In this document: positions 1 through 7,098 of the stretch, in pieces
Layout of the letters: each line of letters begins with the position of its first letter
How positions within the stretch are numbered: the stretch's first letter is position 1
Virus record (IMG/VR): IMGVR_UViG_3300017593_001578
Span: 1 to 25,458 of that record
Strand: one strand, 5' to 3'
Origin: a virus
Length of the DNA: 25,458 bases
The notes under the pieces: generated by a model
Databases searched by the model: none
Told to the model about the DNA's origin: nothing
Seen by the model: only the letters and a program-made list of their open reading frames with translations
Program-made: the position numbers and the translations under genes

Positions 1-2
1 GT

Positions 3-185
3 ATATTAGCCGTAATTGGGGTTGTTTCAGTATATCTAAAACCCTTTCGAGAGTCTTTTAATAACATTGAGGCTAAAGTAGAAAATTTAGATAGGAAATT
101 TAATAATTTAGATAAGAAAATAGCCTTGCAAAGTTTGAGACTCTCTAATATTGAAAAAGAAATAACTAAATTCAATTCAAAATGA
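3..185 (+). CDS. C-terminal part of a small membrane-anchored coiled-coil protein (partial)
   Basis: The reading frame is open from the left edge to a TGA at 183-185, and its start lies outside the window. The visible 60 residues begin with a hydrophobic stretch (ILAVIGVVSVYL), the end of a probable membrane segment. A charged heptad-like helix follows (NIEAKVENLDRKFNNLDKK), giving a short anchored coiled coil. The stop overlaps the terminase start as ATGA, so it is translationally coupled to the packaging genes. Small phage proteins of this shape include XhlA-like and holin-associated proteins, but nothing here identifies a family. The role is unknown. Confidence 0.6.
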   Translation: MLAVIGVVSVYLKPFRESFNNIEAKVENLDRKFNNLDKKIALQSLRLSNIEKEITKFNSK

Positions 186-1606
186 GGCCAAAAAAAAGAG
201 AGGACTTTGATGAGTCTAAAGCAAAATTGAAATTGCTTAGACTCAAAGAAGAAAAATTACTCCGTCTTTCTAGAAAAAATCCAGCTATATTTTCTCAGTA
301 CGCCTTCGAAGAAAAGAATGCACCTTTTCATAACGACATTCAGGAAAAAATTTCTGAACATAAAGATATCCTTATTGAGGCCCCTAGAGGATTTGGGAAA
401 ACTTCACAAGTAATCCGAAGAATTATTTGGGAACTGGGACGAAATCCTAATTTAAGAATTAAATATATTTCTCAAAACGATGACAAAAGCTCCGAGAAAG
501 TTTCGGAGATGATTTCTCATTTACTTTTTAATGAGAAAATAAAAAAGGTTTTTCCGCATCTAAAATTTGACAGGGAACCTTCAAAACATAAATTTTATTT
601 AGAAAGAGAAAAAATTTCTAAGGATGCCTCGGTTGAGGCGCAAGGCATTTTAAGTTCTGCCGTCGGAGGGCGAGCCGATATTTTGGTTTTTGATGATGTT
701 TGCGATCTCAGGAATTCCGTGACCCAGCCCTCTATGCGAGAATCAGTCATCACTGCCTTTCAAGAAGTATGGACTCCTATATTGGAGCCCTGGGGACGAA
801 GAGTATATATTTGTACGCCCTGGCATCTTTTAGATCTTACTGCATTTTTGAAAAAACAAGGTGTCTTTGAGGTTGTGAGATATCCTTGTGGTGGGCCACC
901 CAATTTTCATTCTATTTGGCCAGAGAGAATGAGTTCGAAACAACTAGAACAAAGATACCTCGAATCGCCTAGAGCGTATGCAAGGGCATATCAACTTAAA
1001 CCGATGTCAGAGGAGGAAACTCCATTCAGTGAAGAATCGCTTCAGAACTCTTTGAGGGCACAGGAATTTCCTGGGGTTATTCATGCAAGATGCCTTGGGA
1101 TAGATCCCGGATCTTCTAAGAGGGGAAAAAACTTTACTTGTCTATTTCTGATGGGGCTAGGCGAATGGAAAGGAGAAGATTATTTCGTATTTGAAAAAGT
1201 TGAAAAGTTTAGAACTACTTCGCCCCAGGTGAAATCTAGAATTTTGAGGCTGGTTAAAGAAAGATCGCCTCAAATGATCATAATAGAATCTAATGCCTAT
1301 CAAAGAAGTTTGGTTGAAATTCTTCAGGAAGAAAGACTCTCAGCCGAGGTTCTCGGTTTAGATACAACACCTAAAGCTCTTAACGACCCAACCCTCGGAA
1401 TGGCTGCGATGGGCGAAGACATTGCCTTGGGAAAATTCTGGGTTCCGATTAAGGATCATTTTGCGAATTGCAATTGCTCATTTTGTCTTTGGAGAAAGGA
1501 TTATTTGGAATATCCAATTGGAACCTGTGACGTTCTTATGGCCTCCTGGCTGGCTTGGAGAGGAATCAAGAAATATGGAAAACAACCTAGAATAATTTTA
1601 CTTTAA
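182..1606 (+). CDS. terL: Terminase large subunit (DNA packaging ATPase and nuclease)
   Basis: This motor protein cuts concatemeric phage DNA and pumps it through the portal into the prohead. The 474 residues have normal terminase length. The N-terminal ATPase shows a Walker A motif (APRGFGKT, residues 67-74), a Walker B strand with acidic pair (DILVFDD, 166-172) and a coupling-motif-like segment (YICTPWH, 209-215). The C-terminal RNase H-like nuclease shows the expected three acidic sites: D308 in GIDPG, E369 in IIIES and D450 in GTCD. A Cys cluster (C430, C432, C435, in CNCSFC) lies within the nuclease and could bind metal, which is not usual for the family. No small terminase subunit is visible in the window. 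The ATGA overlap with the upstream gene supports the start at 182. The portal follows within 14 bases. Confidence 0.95.
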   Translation: MRPKKREDFDESKAKLKLLRLKEEKLLRLSRKNPAIFSQYAFEEKNAPFHNDIQEKISEHKDILIEAPRGFGKTSQVIRRIIWELGRNPNLRIKYISQNDDKSSEKVSEMISHLLFNEKIKKVFPHLKFDREPSKHKFYLEREKISKDASVEAQGILSSAVGGRADILVFDDVCDLRNSVTQPSMRESVITAFQEVWTPILEPWGRRVYICTPWHLLDLTAFLKKQGVFEVVRYPCGGPPNFHSIWPERMSSKQLEQRYLESPRAYARAYQLKPMSEEETPFSEESLQNSLRAQEFPGVIHARCLGIDPGSSKRGKNFTCLFLMGLGEWKGEDYFVFEKVEKFRTTSPQVKSRILRLVKERSPQMIIIESNAYQRSLVEILQEERLSAEVLGLDTTPKALNDPTLGMAAMGEDIALGKFWVPIKDHFANCNCSFCLWRKDYLEYPIGTCDVLMASWLAWRGIKKYGKQPRIILL

Positions 1607-1619
1607 AGAGAGGATGTTT

Positions 1620-2894
1620 ATGAATCTCCTTGAAAAAGTTAAATTTAAAGTTTATAAGAAATTACAAAAATCAATAAGGGGCATTCCTCTTGAGGCTGAG
1701 GAGGAAGAATTTAAGAAAAGTAAAGACCCTGCAATGACTGATTACCTTGAACTATATAAAAACTATGTATGGGTCTATTCAAGTGTTTTTGCGATTTCTT
1801 CTGCTTGTGCAATGATTCCACTTAAATTTTATAAAAAAGTTAGTAAAAATAAAAAGATACCACTTGATGAAAATTCTGAAGTTGGCGCTTTATTTTTTCG
1901 CCCCAATCCCTGGATGTCTTCTTTTGACCTATGGGAATGGACATTTGGATTTCTTGAGTTGACTGGAAACTGCTTTTGGGAAGTGACTTATTCTGAGAAA
2001 GGCGGACGAAAAAAGCCAGTTCTTCTTTCGCCGCTTAGGAGCGACAAGATTAAAATCATTCCAGATCCTAAACGAAAGATCCAAGGATATGAATATGAAG
2101 TGAACGGAAAGAAGATATTCTTTGAGCCAGACGAGATAATTCATTTTAAATATTTCAATCCCACTTCTGAATATTGGGGCATGACTGCTCTTTCGCCTCT
2201 CCAACAGAGCGTAATAATTGATTTATATACCATGCTATATAACAAAAGATTTTTTCAAAAAGGAGCTAAAATGAGTGGGATTTTGGAGACGGACAGATCC
2301 CTTACTGATAACACGATTCAAAGACTACGAAAGCAATGGGAAGAAACTTATGCCGGTGCTTCTAAATCTCATAAGACTCTCATATTAGAAGAAGGGCTGA
2401 AATACAAACAAATTGAGGCCTCAAAAGGAGATATGGAATTTTCTGAAGGAAGAAAACTTTCAAGACAAGAGGTAATTTCAGGTTTCGGAGTTAATCCGGC
2501 TAAGGTTGGAATTTTTGATTTAACGACCTTTGCTTCTGCCTTTGAGATGAAAAGAGCTTTTTATGAAGATACTATTCTGCCTAAATTAAAAAAGGTTCAA
2601 GCACACTTGAATGAGTTGGTTTTTCCTAAATTTTTCACCAATGTATTTTGTGAATTTGACATATCGGGCGTAGATGCTCTTAAAGAAAATCTGGATATTA
2701 AGACCAGAATTTGGGAACGTGTTCTTAATTGTGGTGTTATGACAATAAATGAAATAAGAGCCCAGGAAGGACTTCCGGCAGTGCCATGGGGTAACGAGCC
2801 ACACTTCTCAACTCAGAGAAAGCAAAAATACGATGCTAGGACAGGTGGGCCCGACAGGGGATTGCCCGAGAACCCTAGAACTGAGGAAGAATAA
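1620..2894 (+). CDS. Portal protein, HK97-type (Phage_portal family)
   Basis: The portal forms the dodecameric ring at one capsid vertex through which terminase pumps DNA and to which the neck attaches. The protein has 424 residues, normal for the family. The recognisable core is the stretch WGMTALSPLQQSVIIDLY (about residue 185), followed by NKRFFQKGAKMSGILETD and, further on, RQEVISGFGVNPAKVGI, which is the pattern of the Phage_portal (PF04860) fold with stem and crown helices. An in-frame ATG at 1614 directly abuts the AGAGAGG motif at 1607-1613 and has no spacer. The ATG at 1620 has a 6-base spacer and is preferred. The C-terminus is polar and rich in Gly, Pro and Glu, probably a flexible tail. 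The stop overlaps the next gene by one base (TAATG). Confidence 0.92.
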   Translation: MNLLEKVKFKVYKKLQKSIRGIPLEAEEEEFKKSKDPAMTDYLELYKNYVWVYSSVFAISSACAMIPLKFYKKVSKNKKIPLDENSEVGALFFRPNPWMSSFDLWEWTFGFLELTGNCFWEVTYSEKGGRKKPVLLSPLRSDKIKIIPDPKRKIQGYEYEVNGKKIFFEPDEIIHFKYFNPTSEYWGMTALSPLQQSVIIDLYTMLYNKRFFQKGAKMSGILETDRSLTDNTIQRLRKQWEETYAGASKSHKTLILEEGLKYKQIEASKGDMEFSEGRKLSRQEVISGFGVNPAKVGIFDLTTFASAFEMKRAFYEDTILPKLKKVQAHLNELVFPKFFTNVFCEFDISGVDALKENLDIKTRIWERVLNCGVMTINEIRAQEGLPAVPWGNEPHFSTQRKQKYDARTGGPDRGLPENPRTEEE

Positions 2895-3418
2895 TGGCCA
2901 TTTCAGCGGATTCTTTGGTACCGGTTTGGACCAGAGAGAAAAAATGGAAAATCTTTCGCGCCTCTGAGATTGAAGGGTTCAAAATTTTGAGCTTGAAAAA
3001 AAATGAAAGTCCCTTCTTGGCCAAACTCCATCGCGAAAAAAATGTTAAAAACATTTTTCCGGATGGTCTCAGAATCTATTACGGAGAACTATTTGATTTT
3101 ATGGAGGTTACTCCAGATACGCCGATAGTAATATATTTAGACGGTTTAGGCCGGATCAAAGCTTCGAACTTAAAAGTAGGTGATGTAATCCCCACTTTGA
3201 ATCCCTTTCAATTTGGATTTGATTTTTCAAATTCAATTTTTAAGTTCGAGCGAATAATGAAAATTGAAAAAATTGATTTAATTGAGGCTATTCCTTTTAG
3301 ATTAAGAGCGCAAAATGGAACTCATTATTTTTTGTGTGATAAAATTTTTATAGGAGATTTCTATCTTGAAAGAACTCTTAAAAATAAAAAATCCCCTCGA
3401 TTACAAAATTCCATCTGA
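2894..3418 (+). CDS. Hint/intein-like domain protein, apparently inactive
   Basis: This 174-residue protein shows features resembling the Hint (hedgehog/intein) fold. Residues 73-101 read TPDTPIVIYLDGLGRIKASN followed by LKVGDVI, matching the block A pattern of inteins (GDT-V-x-DG-x-I-x-L-x-VGD-x-I). Residues 137-155, with GTHYFLCDKIFIGD, resemble the C-terminal block with its THxFf...I.HN pattern. The N-terminal part has a weaker second copy of the opening motif (ADSLVPVWTRE, 5-15, and FKILSL). The Cys or Ser nucleophile and the terminal His-Asn are absent at the expected places, so self-splicing looks unlikely. It follows the portal by a one-base overlap and overlaps the next gene by 53 bases. 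It could be a decayed intein or a structural Hint-fold protein. The fold call is an inference from pattern. Confidence 0.5.
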   Translation: MAISADSLVPVWTREKKWKIFRASEIEGFKILSLKKNESPFLAKLHREKNVKNIFPDGLRIYYGELFDFMEVTPDTPIVIYLDGLGRIKASNLKVGDVIPTLNPFQFGFDFSNSIFKFERIMKIEKIDLIEAIPFRLRAQNGTHYFLCDKIFIGDFYLERTLKNKKSPRLQNSI

Positions 3419-4547
3419 CGAGAGGGTTTTGGCAGACGACTTTCGTATTTGTTTGGCTTGGCTTTCTTCGGTCAAAAAAGGCGAAAAATTTAAATTTACT
3501 GAGCGACAAGTAATATCTATTCTCAAAAAAATTATAAATGCGATTCTTACTAAGTCAAAAATTACAATTCACTTACCGGATATTAAAGAAAGAGATTTAG
3601 TTTTTTCACTTATTAAGAAAAAGGTCCATAAAGTAATCGAGGTTTCTGATCCTGCACTCATAATTAAAGGAGTTCAAACCGCTTTCCTATCTAAGAAAAA
3701 ATATAGTGGACTTTACTTTCTAGCAGATGGGAGTTTTTTGCCAAAGGAAAAAATTTACGATGGTAAAGAAGATATTTGGGGTGTGATTAGGGTTGATTCT
3801 TCTAAGAAGATAGATCCCAGTAAATTTTTAGAGTACTTTGATGAACATAGAGTTTCCGAGGATGATTATGAAAAAACTTTTTTTGATTCTAAAGTATTGT
3901 ATCTTAACCGTTTTTCTTTGGTGGCTACGAATAAGGAAATTAGAAAAGCGTATGCGAGAGTTGGAGGATCTGGGGAAAAAATTGGAGAAACAATTAGATT
4001 ACCTGAGATCCTTGAAAAATTGGAAAGTTTTGTAATTTCAGATCCGTTTATTTTTTTGACTGGTGGTTTAGTAAATAGAGGCGAGACTGCAAATGATATA
4101 GATGTTCTTATAAAAGGCAATCTTCCTGACCATGTTTTAAAACCTATTTGGTTCAGAATGTTAAGACAGCTTCCTAAAGAATTATGGCATAGGTTTCAAC
4201 TTCTTCAGGATGAAGGTTTAGGGCCTTACACTTCCTATGTTCCTATTTATCGTCTAAAAGTTGAACGTATTCGTCCGCCCATTAGAGTTGAGTTGTCGGC
4301 GAAAGAAGCTCTCGCTTGGGATATGATAAAGGCCGAGGTTAGAGTTAAAGATCCTAAAGTTAAAAGAGAAGCTGAGCAAAGCAAGAAAGAAGATAAAGTA
4401 AAACTTTTCAGGTTTTTCTATCCTCTAAAAACTTCACTCTCAGCAATTCAAGCTTATCGGAAGGGGGAAATTTATCAGATTGATAAAGTGATAGAGTATT
4501 TTAAAAAACTTGAAGAAAGACGAGGAAAGAAAGATGAAACTCCATAA
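3366..4547 (+). CDS. Nucleotidyltransferase-fold protein (DNA polymerase beta superfamily signature)
   Basis: This 393-residue protein has an unassigned N-terminal half and a central segment FIFLTGGLVNRGETANDIDV (residues 228-247). That segment fits the polymerase-beta-superfamily nucleotidyltransferase motif: a Gly-Gly turn (233-234), then Asp-x-Asp (D244, D246) that would bind metal. The third acidic residue usual to the family cannot be placed with confidence. The Lys/Glu-rich C-terminus contains a segment FRFFYPLKTSL (348-358), AYRKGEIY and a helix. The start is TTG at 3366. It has an AGGAG at 3352-3356 with a 9-base spacer, and no in-frame ATG is available near it, so the 53-base overlap with the previous gene looks genuine. 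Family members transfer nucleotides to DNA, RNA, proteins or small molecules, and the substrate here is unknown. The DNA ligase/phosphoesterase gene at 11692 makes DNA end repair an attractive but unproven idea. Confidence 0.6.
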   Translation: MKELLKIKNPLDYKIPSDERVLADDFRICLAWLSSVKKGEKFKFTERQVISILKKIINAILTKSKITIHLPDIKERDLVFSLIKKKVHKVIEVSDPALIIKGVQTAFLSKKKYSGLYFLADGSFLPKEKIYDGKEDIWGVIRVDSSKKIDPSKFLEYFDEHRVSEDDYEKTFFDSKVLYLNRFSLVATNKEIRKAYARVGGSGEKIGETIRLPEILEKLESFVISDPFIFLTGGLVNRGETANDIDVLIKGNLPDHVLKPIWFRMLRQLPKELWHRFQLLQDEGLGPYTSYVPIYRLKVERIRPPIRVELSAKEALAWDMIKAEVRVKDPKVKREAEQSKKEDKVKLFRFFYPLKTSLSAIQAYRKGEIYQIDKVIEYFKKLEERRGKKDETP

Positions 4548-4689
4548 AAAAATTTCAAGTAGAGAATTTATAGTTTTCATAGTTGCAACCATTTTGTTAG
4601 TTTTAAGTAAATTGGATAGTCAGTCTTGGATTTTAGTAGCCATGGCTTTTATGGGTTTTCGTACATGGCAAAAAATAAAGGGCGTATAA
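4534..4689 (+). CDS. Small membrane protein, holin-like size
   Basis: A 51-residue protein begins with a basic N-terminus (MKLHKKISSRE). Two hydrophobic segments follow, FIVFIVATILLVL and SWILVAMAFMGF, separated by a short polar turn, and it ends with the basic tail RTWQKIKGV. This topology resembles small holins or other phage membrane proteins, but no lysin gene is seen next to it. A GAGG at 4522-4525 lies 8 bases upstream of the ATG. The start overlaps the nucleotidyltransferase-fold gene by 14 bases, and the stop abuts the next ATG (TAAATG). The coding call is good; the holin role is a guess. Confidence 0.65.
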   Translation: MKLHKKISSREFIVFIVATILLVLSKLDSQSWILVAMAFMGFRTWQKIKGV

Positions 4690-6510
4690 ATGGCATTTCA
4701 ATATTTTAGAGAATTAACTTTTGATTCTACTAAAGCTGGAACTTTCTATCTGAGACTTGAAAATTTTGATTATTCTCATTGTGACCCCGATGGAAAAGAC
4801 ATTAGATTTTTCGATGATTATGGCGAACCAATAGAATATAAAATTGAAAAGTGGGATGCAACTGGGGTCTCAGAATTTATTTTACTTAGAAAAAGAGAGA
4901 ATTCCAGAGCATTCTTAAAATATGGGAATCAGGAAATAGATACTTTAGCTACCAACCCCTCACTTTCCGCCTTAAATTCGACATGGATTGATGATTTTGA
5001 GGGATCAGAATTTGGAACGGCATGGAATAATGATGGAAAGTGGAGTCTTATTGGCGGAGCTGCTCATGTTGGATACGTTAAAAATGCTACCTTGCGATTT
5101 GAAGATCCTTTAGACCTTACAATAGGCGGATCGGCTCTTTTTCGTTTTGTAATTTATTGGAAGCCAACTGGGGATCAAAATGGGAATTATTTCTTAGTTG
5201 CCACTTTTGGACCGTCCTGGAATCGAGGAGTTAGGAATTCAAATGTCCATAACGATCGGGCTCAAAATGGAACTGGTGATTACGATTGGGGTGATTATTG
5301 GTATCAGAGCGGAGTTACCAATACTTCAATAGTTGATTTGCAAAATCAGTATTGTACTTATTATGTAAACGGTTCTAAAAGAGATCCATTTGGAATAGTG
5401 GGCGGCACCGAAAATATTTGGCCTCAATTCTTAATGTACAATGCAATAGTAGATATTGATAGAACTGAAATTATTAAATCCGATTGTGATGGCAATATTT
5501 CTTTGGGAAAAGAAGAGAATTTATTTCAAGTTGGTGGTACTGGTTTTCAATTGACATTTTCCACCTTTTCACCTTTATCTCAAGCTACCTTTCAAACTGT
5601 AATTCACGAGAGCGGCTCGTCTGAAAATATTACTCTTGCTACTTCAGGGACTGAATATGTTTTATCTGGTTCTTTTGTTACAGGTGTAATTGAGCTTCCA
5701 TCAAAACTAAACAATTTAAGGATTGAGGCTTGGCAAGGTTCTAGTTCTAAGATCGGAACTTTAATTGATGGAACGAAGAAAATATATTTAAAATCTTCTG
5801 ATGAGCCTCCTTCTTTAAATTATGAGGGAAGTGCTTGGAAGTCTGGTGATTTTCCGTCAGAGATGGCTGATTATTGGGGTAAAGAATTTTTAGGAACCTT
5901 TACTGAACACTTTGATGGTTCAGTTTTCAATGAAAATTGGAGTACTACCTCACCCTCTGACTGGTCGATTGGAGATGGTTTTGCAAGAACGCCCGCCTTT
6001 GGTGGGACTGGATATTTGTATATGACTTCACACTTGAAATATAAACCAGGAAACGAATTTCAATATTTTGCCTCAATGTATTTTGATAATTATGGGATTC
6101 AAGTACTTCAACCCTTTAGAGGGCATGCAATAGGCCAAATTCGAATTCATTACTGGAATAATGATATTGAATATTATTATGGAAATGGTGCTTATGATTA
6201 TATCAGCGGAACTAAGTGGGCTGATTTAGACACCTATTTCGTGAAAGTTAAATTTAAAAACTCAACTGCTACCGCATATTGGAAATGGGCTAATGATTCT
6301 AAGGAAGCTACTTTTATATGGGGATTACAGAATTCCTCGGCCTCTTTTTGTATGGGATTTGGTGGTTACGCTAATCGAGCCGCCTCTGTTTTTGAGTTTG
6401 AAATAAAAGGAGACCCTTATAATGTTTGGGAGCTTGTATCGCCAGTTCAAATTCCTGAAGAAAGAAAGAAAAAATATGTTCAACTAAAAATTCCATTTTA
6501 TGCAGGATAA
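4690..6510 (+). CDS. Tail fibre or receptor-binding protein with DUF2341 and jelly-roll domains
   Basis: This 606-residue protein starts with a DUF2341-type domain (about 1-85). The signature parts are DPDGKDIRFFDDYGEPIEY (32-50) and a final KYGN (77-80). A concanavalin/LamG-like beta sandwich follows, opening with WIDDFEGSEFGTAWNNDGKW (about 99-118). After a Ser/Thr-rich beta region (about 280-390), a second sandwich opens with EHFDGSVFNENW (about 406). Such domains bind carbohydrate and occur in surface and phage receptor-binding proteins. There is no signal peptide or membrane segment, which fits a virion protein. It heads the appendage block and abuts the preceding stop. Which domain contacts the host cannot be told from sequence. 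Confidence 0.7.
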   Translation: MAFQYFRELTFDSTKAGTFYLRLENFDYSHCDPDGKDIRFFDDYGEPIEYKIEKWDATGVSEFILLRKRENSRAFLKYGNQEIDTLATNPSLSALNSTWIDDFEGSEFGTAWNNDGKWSLIGGAAHVGYVKNATLRFEDPLDLTIGGSALFRFVIYWKPTGDQNGNYFLVATFGPSWNRGVRNSNVHNDRAQNGTGDYDWGDYWYQSGVTNTSIVDLQNQYCTYYVNGSKRDPFGIVGGTENIWPQFLMYNAIVDIDRTEIIKSDCDGNISLGKEENLFQVGGTGFQLTFSTFSPLSQATFQTVIHESGSSENITLATSGTEYVLSGSFVTGVIELPSKLNNLRIEAWQGSSSKIGTLIDGTKKIYLKSSDEPPSLNYEGSAWKSGDFPSEMADYWGKEFLGTFTEHFDGSVFNENWSTTSPSDWSIGDGFARTPAFGGTGYLYMTSHLKYKPGNEFQYFASMYFDNYGIQVLQPFRGHAIGQIRIHYWNNDIEYYYGNGAYDYISGTKWADLDTYFVKVKFKNSTATAYWKWANDSKEATFIWGLQNSSASFCMGFGGYANRAASVFEFEIKGDPYNVWELVSPVQIPEERKKKYVQLKIPFYAG

Positions 6511-6514
6511 AAAA

Positions 6515-6661
6515 ATGAACTATACATTAGAATTAGAGGATAAAGTCGATCTAAAGTTAATTAGGGGAGGTGAAACCGAGGGGGATCATTTAATAAAAGA
6601 ACTTGAAGAAATAGTGTTTAATGAACTTAGGAAATTAAAGGAGAATGAAAATGAAAATTAA
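6515..6661 (+). CDS. Small acidic hypothetical protein (48 aa)
   Basis: A 48-residue frame lies between two fibre-type genes and fills what would otherwise be a gap. An AGGA at 6504-6507 precedes its ATG by 7 bases. The sequence is charged and probably helical (KELEEIVFNELRKLKENENEN at its end). It overlaps the next gene by 11 bases. No family is recognised. A short, strongly charged product next to fibre genes could be a chaperone or connector, but nothing in the sequence shows that. Confidence 0.5.
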   Translation: MNYTLELEDKVDLKLIRGGETEGDHLIKELEEIVFNELRKLKENENEN

Positions 6662-7091
6662 AGGTTGGCTTGATATTTACTTAAAGGATGAATTGGGTTA
6701 CTTAAAAGAAGAACGGCACCTTTACAATGTAATAACTCACGATGGAAATGAGCACGTGGCCGATCAGATGTCCGATCAAGGACAAGCTACTATGGGGTAT
6801 ATGGCCGTTGGAACTGGTACTGAAGCTGCAACCTCAGCAGATACTGCCCTTCAAGCTGAGATTAGCCGCGTACCTTTAACCTCAAAGACTCAGCAACCTA
6901 GTCCAAATGAAAACCAGGTTAAATATGTTGCAGATTGGGGTGCTGGTACGGCAACTGGTGCTATCACCGAAGCTGGTATTTTTAACGCTGACTCGGGCGG
7001 GGTTATGATGTGTCGTCAAGTATTTGCCGAGATTAATAAAGGTACGGCTGACACCCTTACAATTAACTGGACCCTAACTTTTGGCTCATAA
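6651..7091 (+). CDS. Phage tail fibre/baseplate-type small protein
   Basis: This 146-residue protein has the pattern of a common small phage fibre/tip family: a leading Asn-rich strand (YNVITHDGNEHVADQM), then MAVGTGTEAATSADTALQAE and ISRVPL, and a C-terminal part GAITEAGIFNADSGGVMMC with QVFAEI and TLTINWTLTFG. These proteins appear beside fibres and baseplate components. They probably form beta-rich trimers or collars. An ATG at 6645 lies only one base after the GGAG (6640-6643). The ATG at 6651 has a 7-base spacer and is preferred. The gene sits between two fibre-like genes, supporting an appendage role. Confidence 0.65.
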   Translation: MKIKGWLDIYLKDELGYLKEERHLYNVITHDGNEHVADQMSDQGQATMGYMAVGTGTEAATSADTALQAEISRVPLTSKTQQPSPNENQVKYVADWGAGTATGAITEAGIFNADSGGVMMCRQVFAEINKGTADTLTINWTLTFGS

Positions 7092-7098
7092 TTAAAAG

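Noticed and set aside
1614-1619. Portal start at ATG 1614
   Set aside because: It abuts the SD with no spacer; ATG 1620 has a 6-base spacer.
4534-4689. Confident holin assignment for the 51-residue membrane protein
   Set aside because: Topology fits, but there is no adjacent lysin and many small phage membrane proteins look alike.
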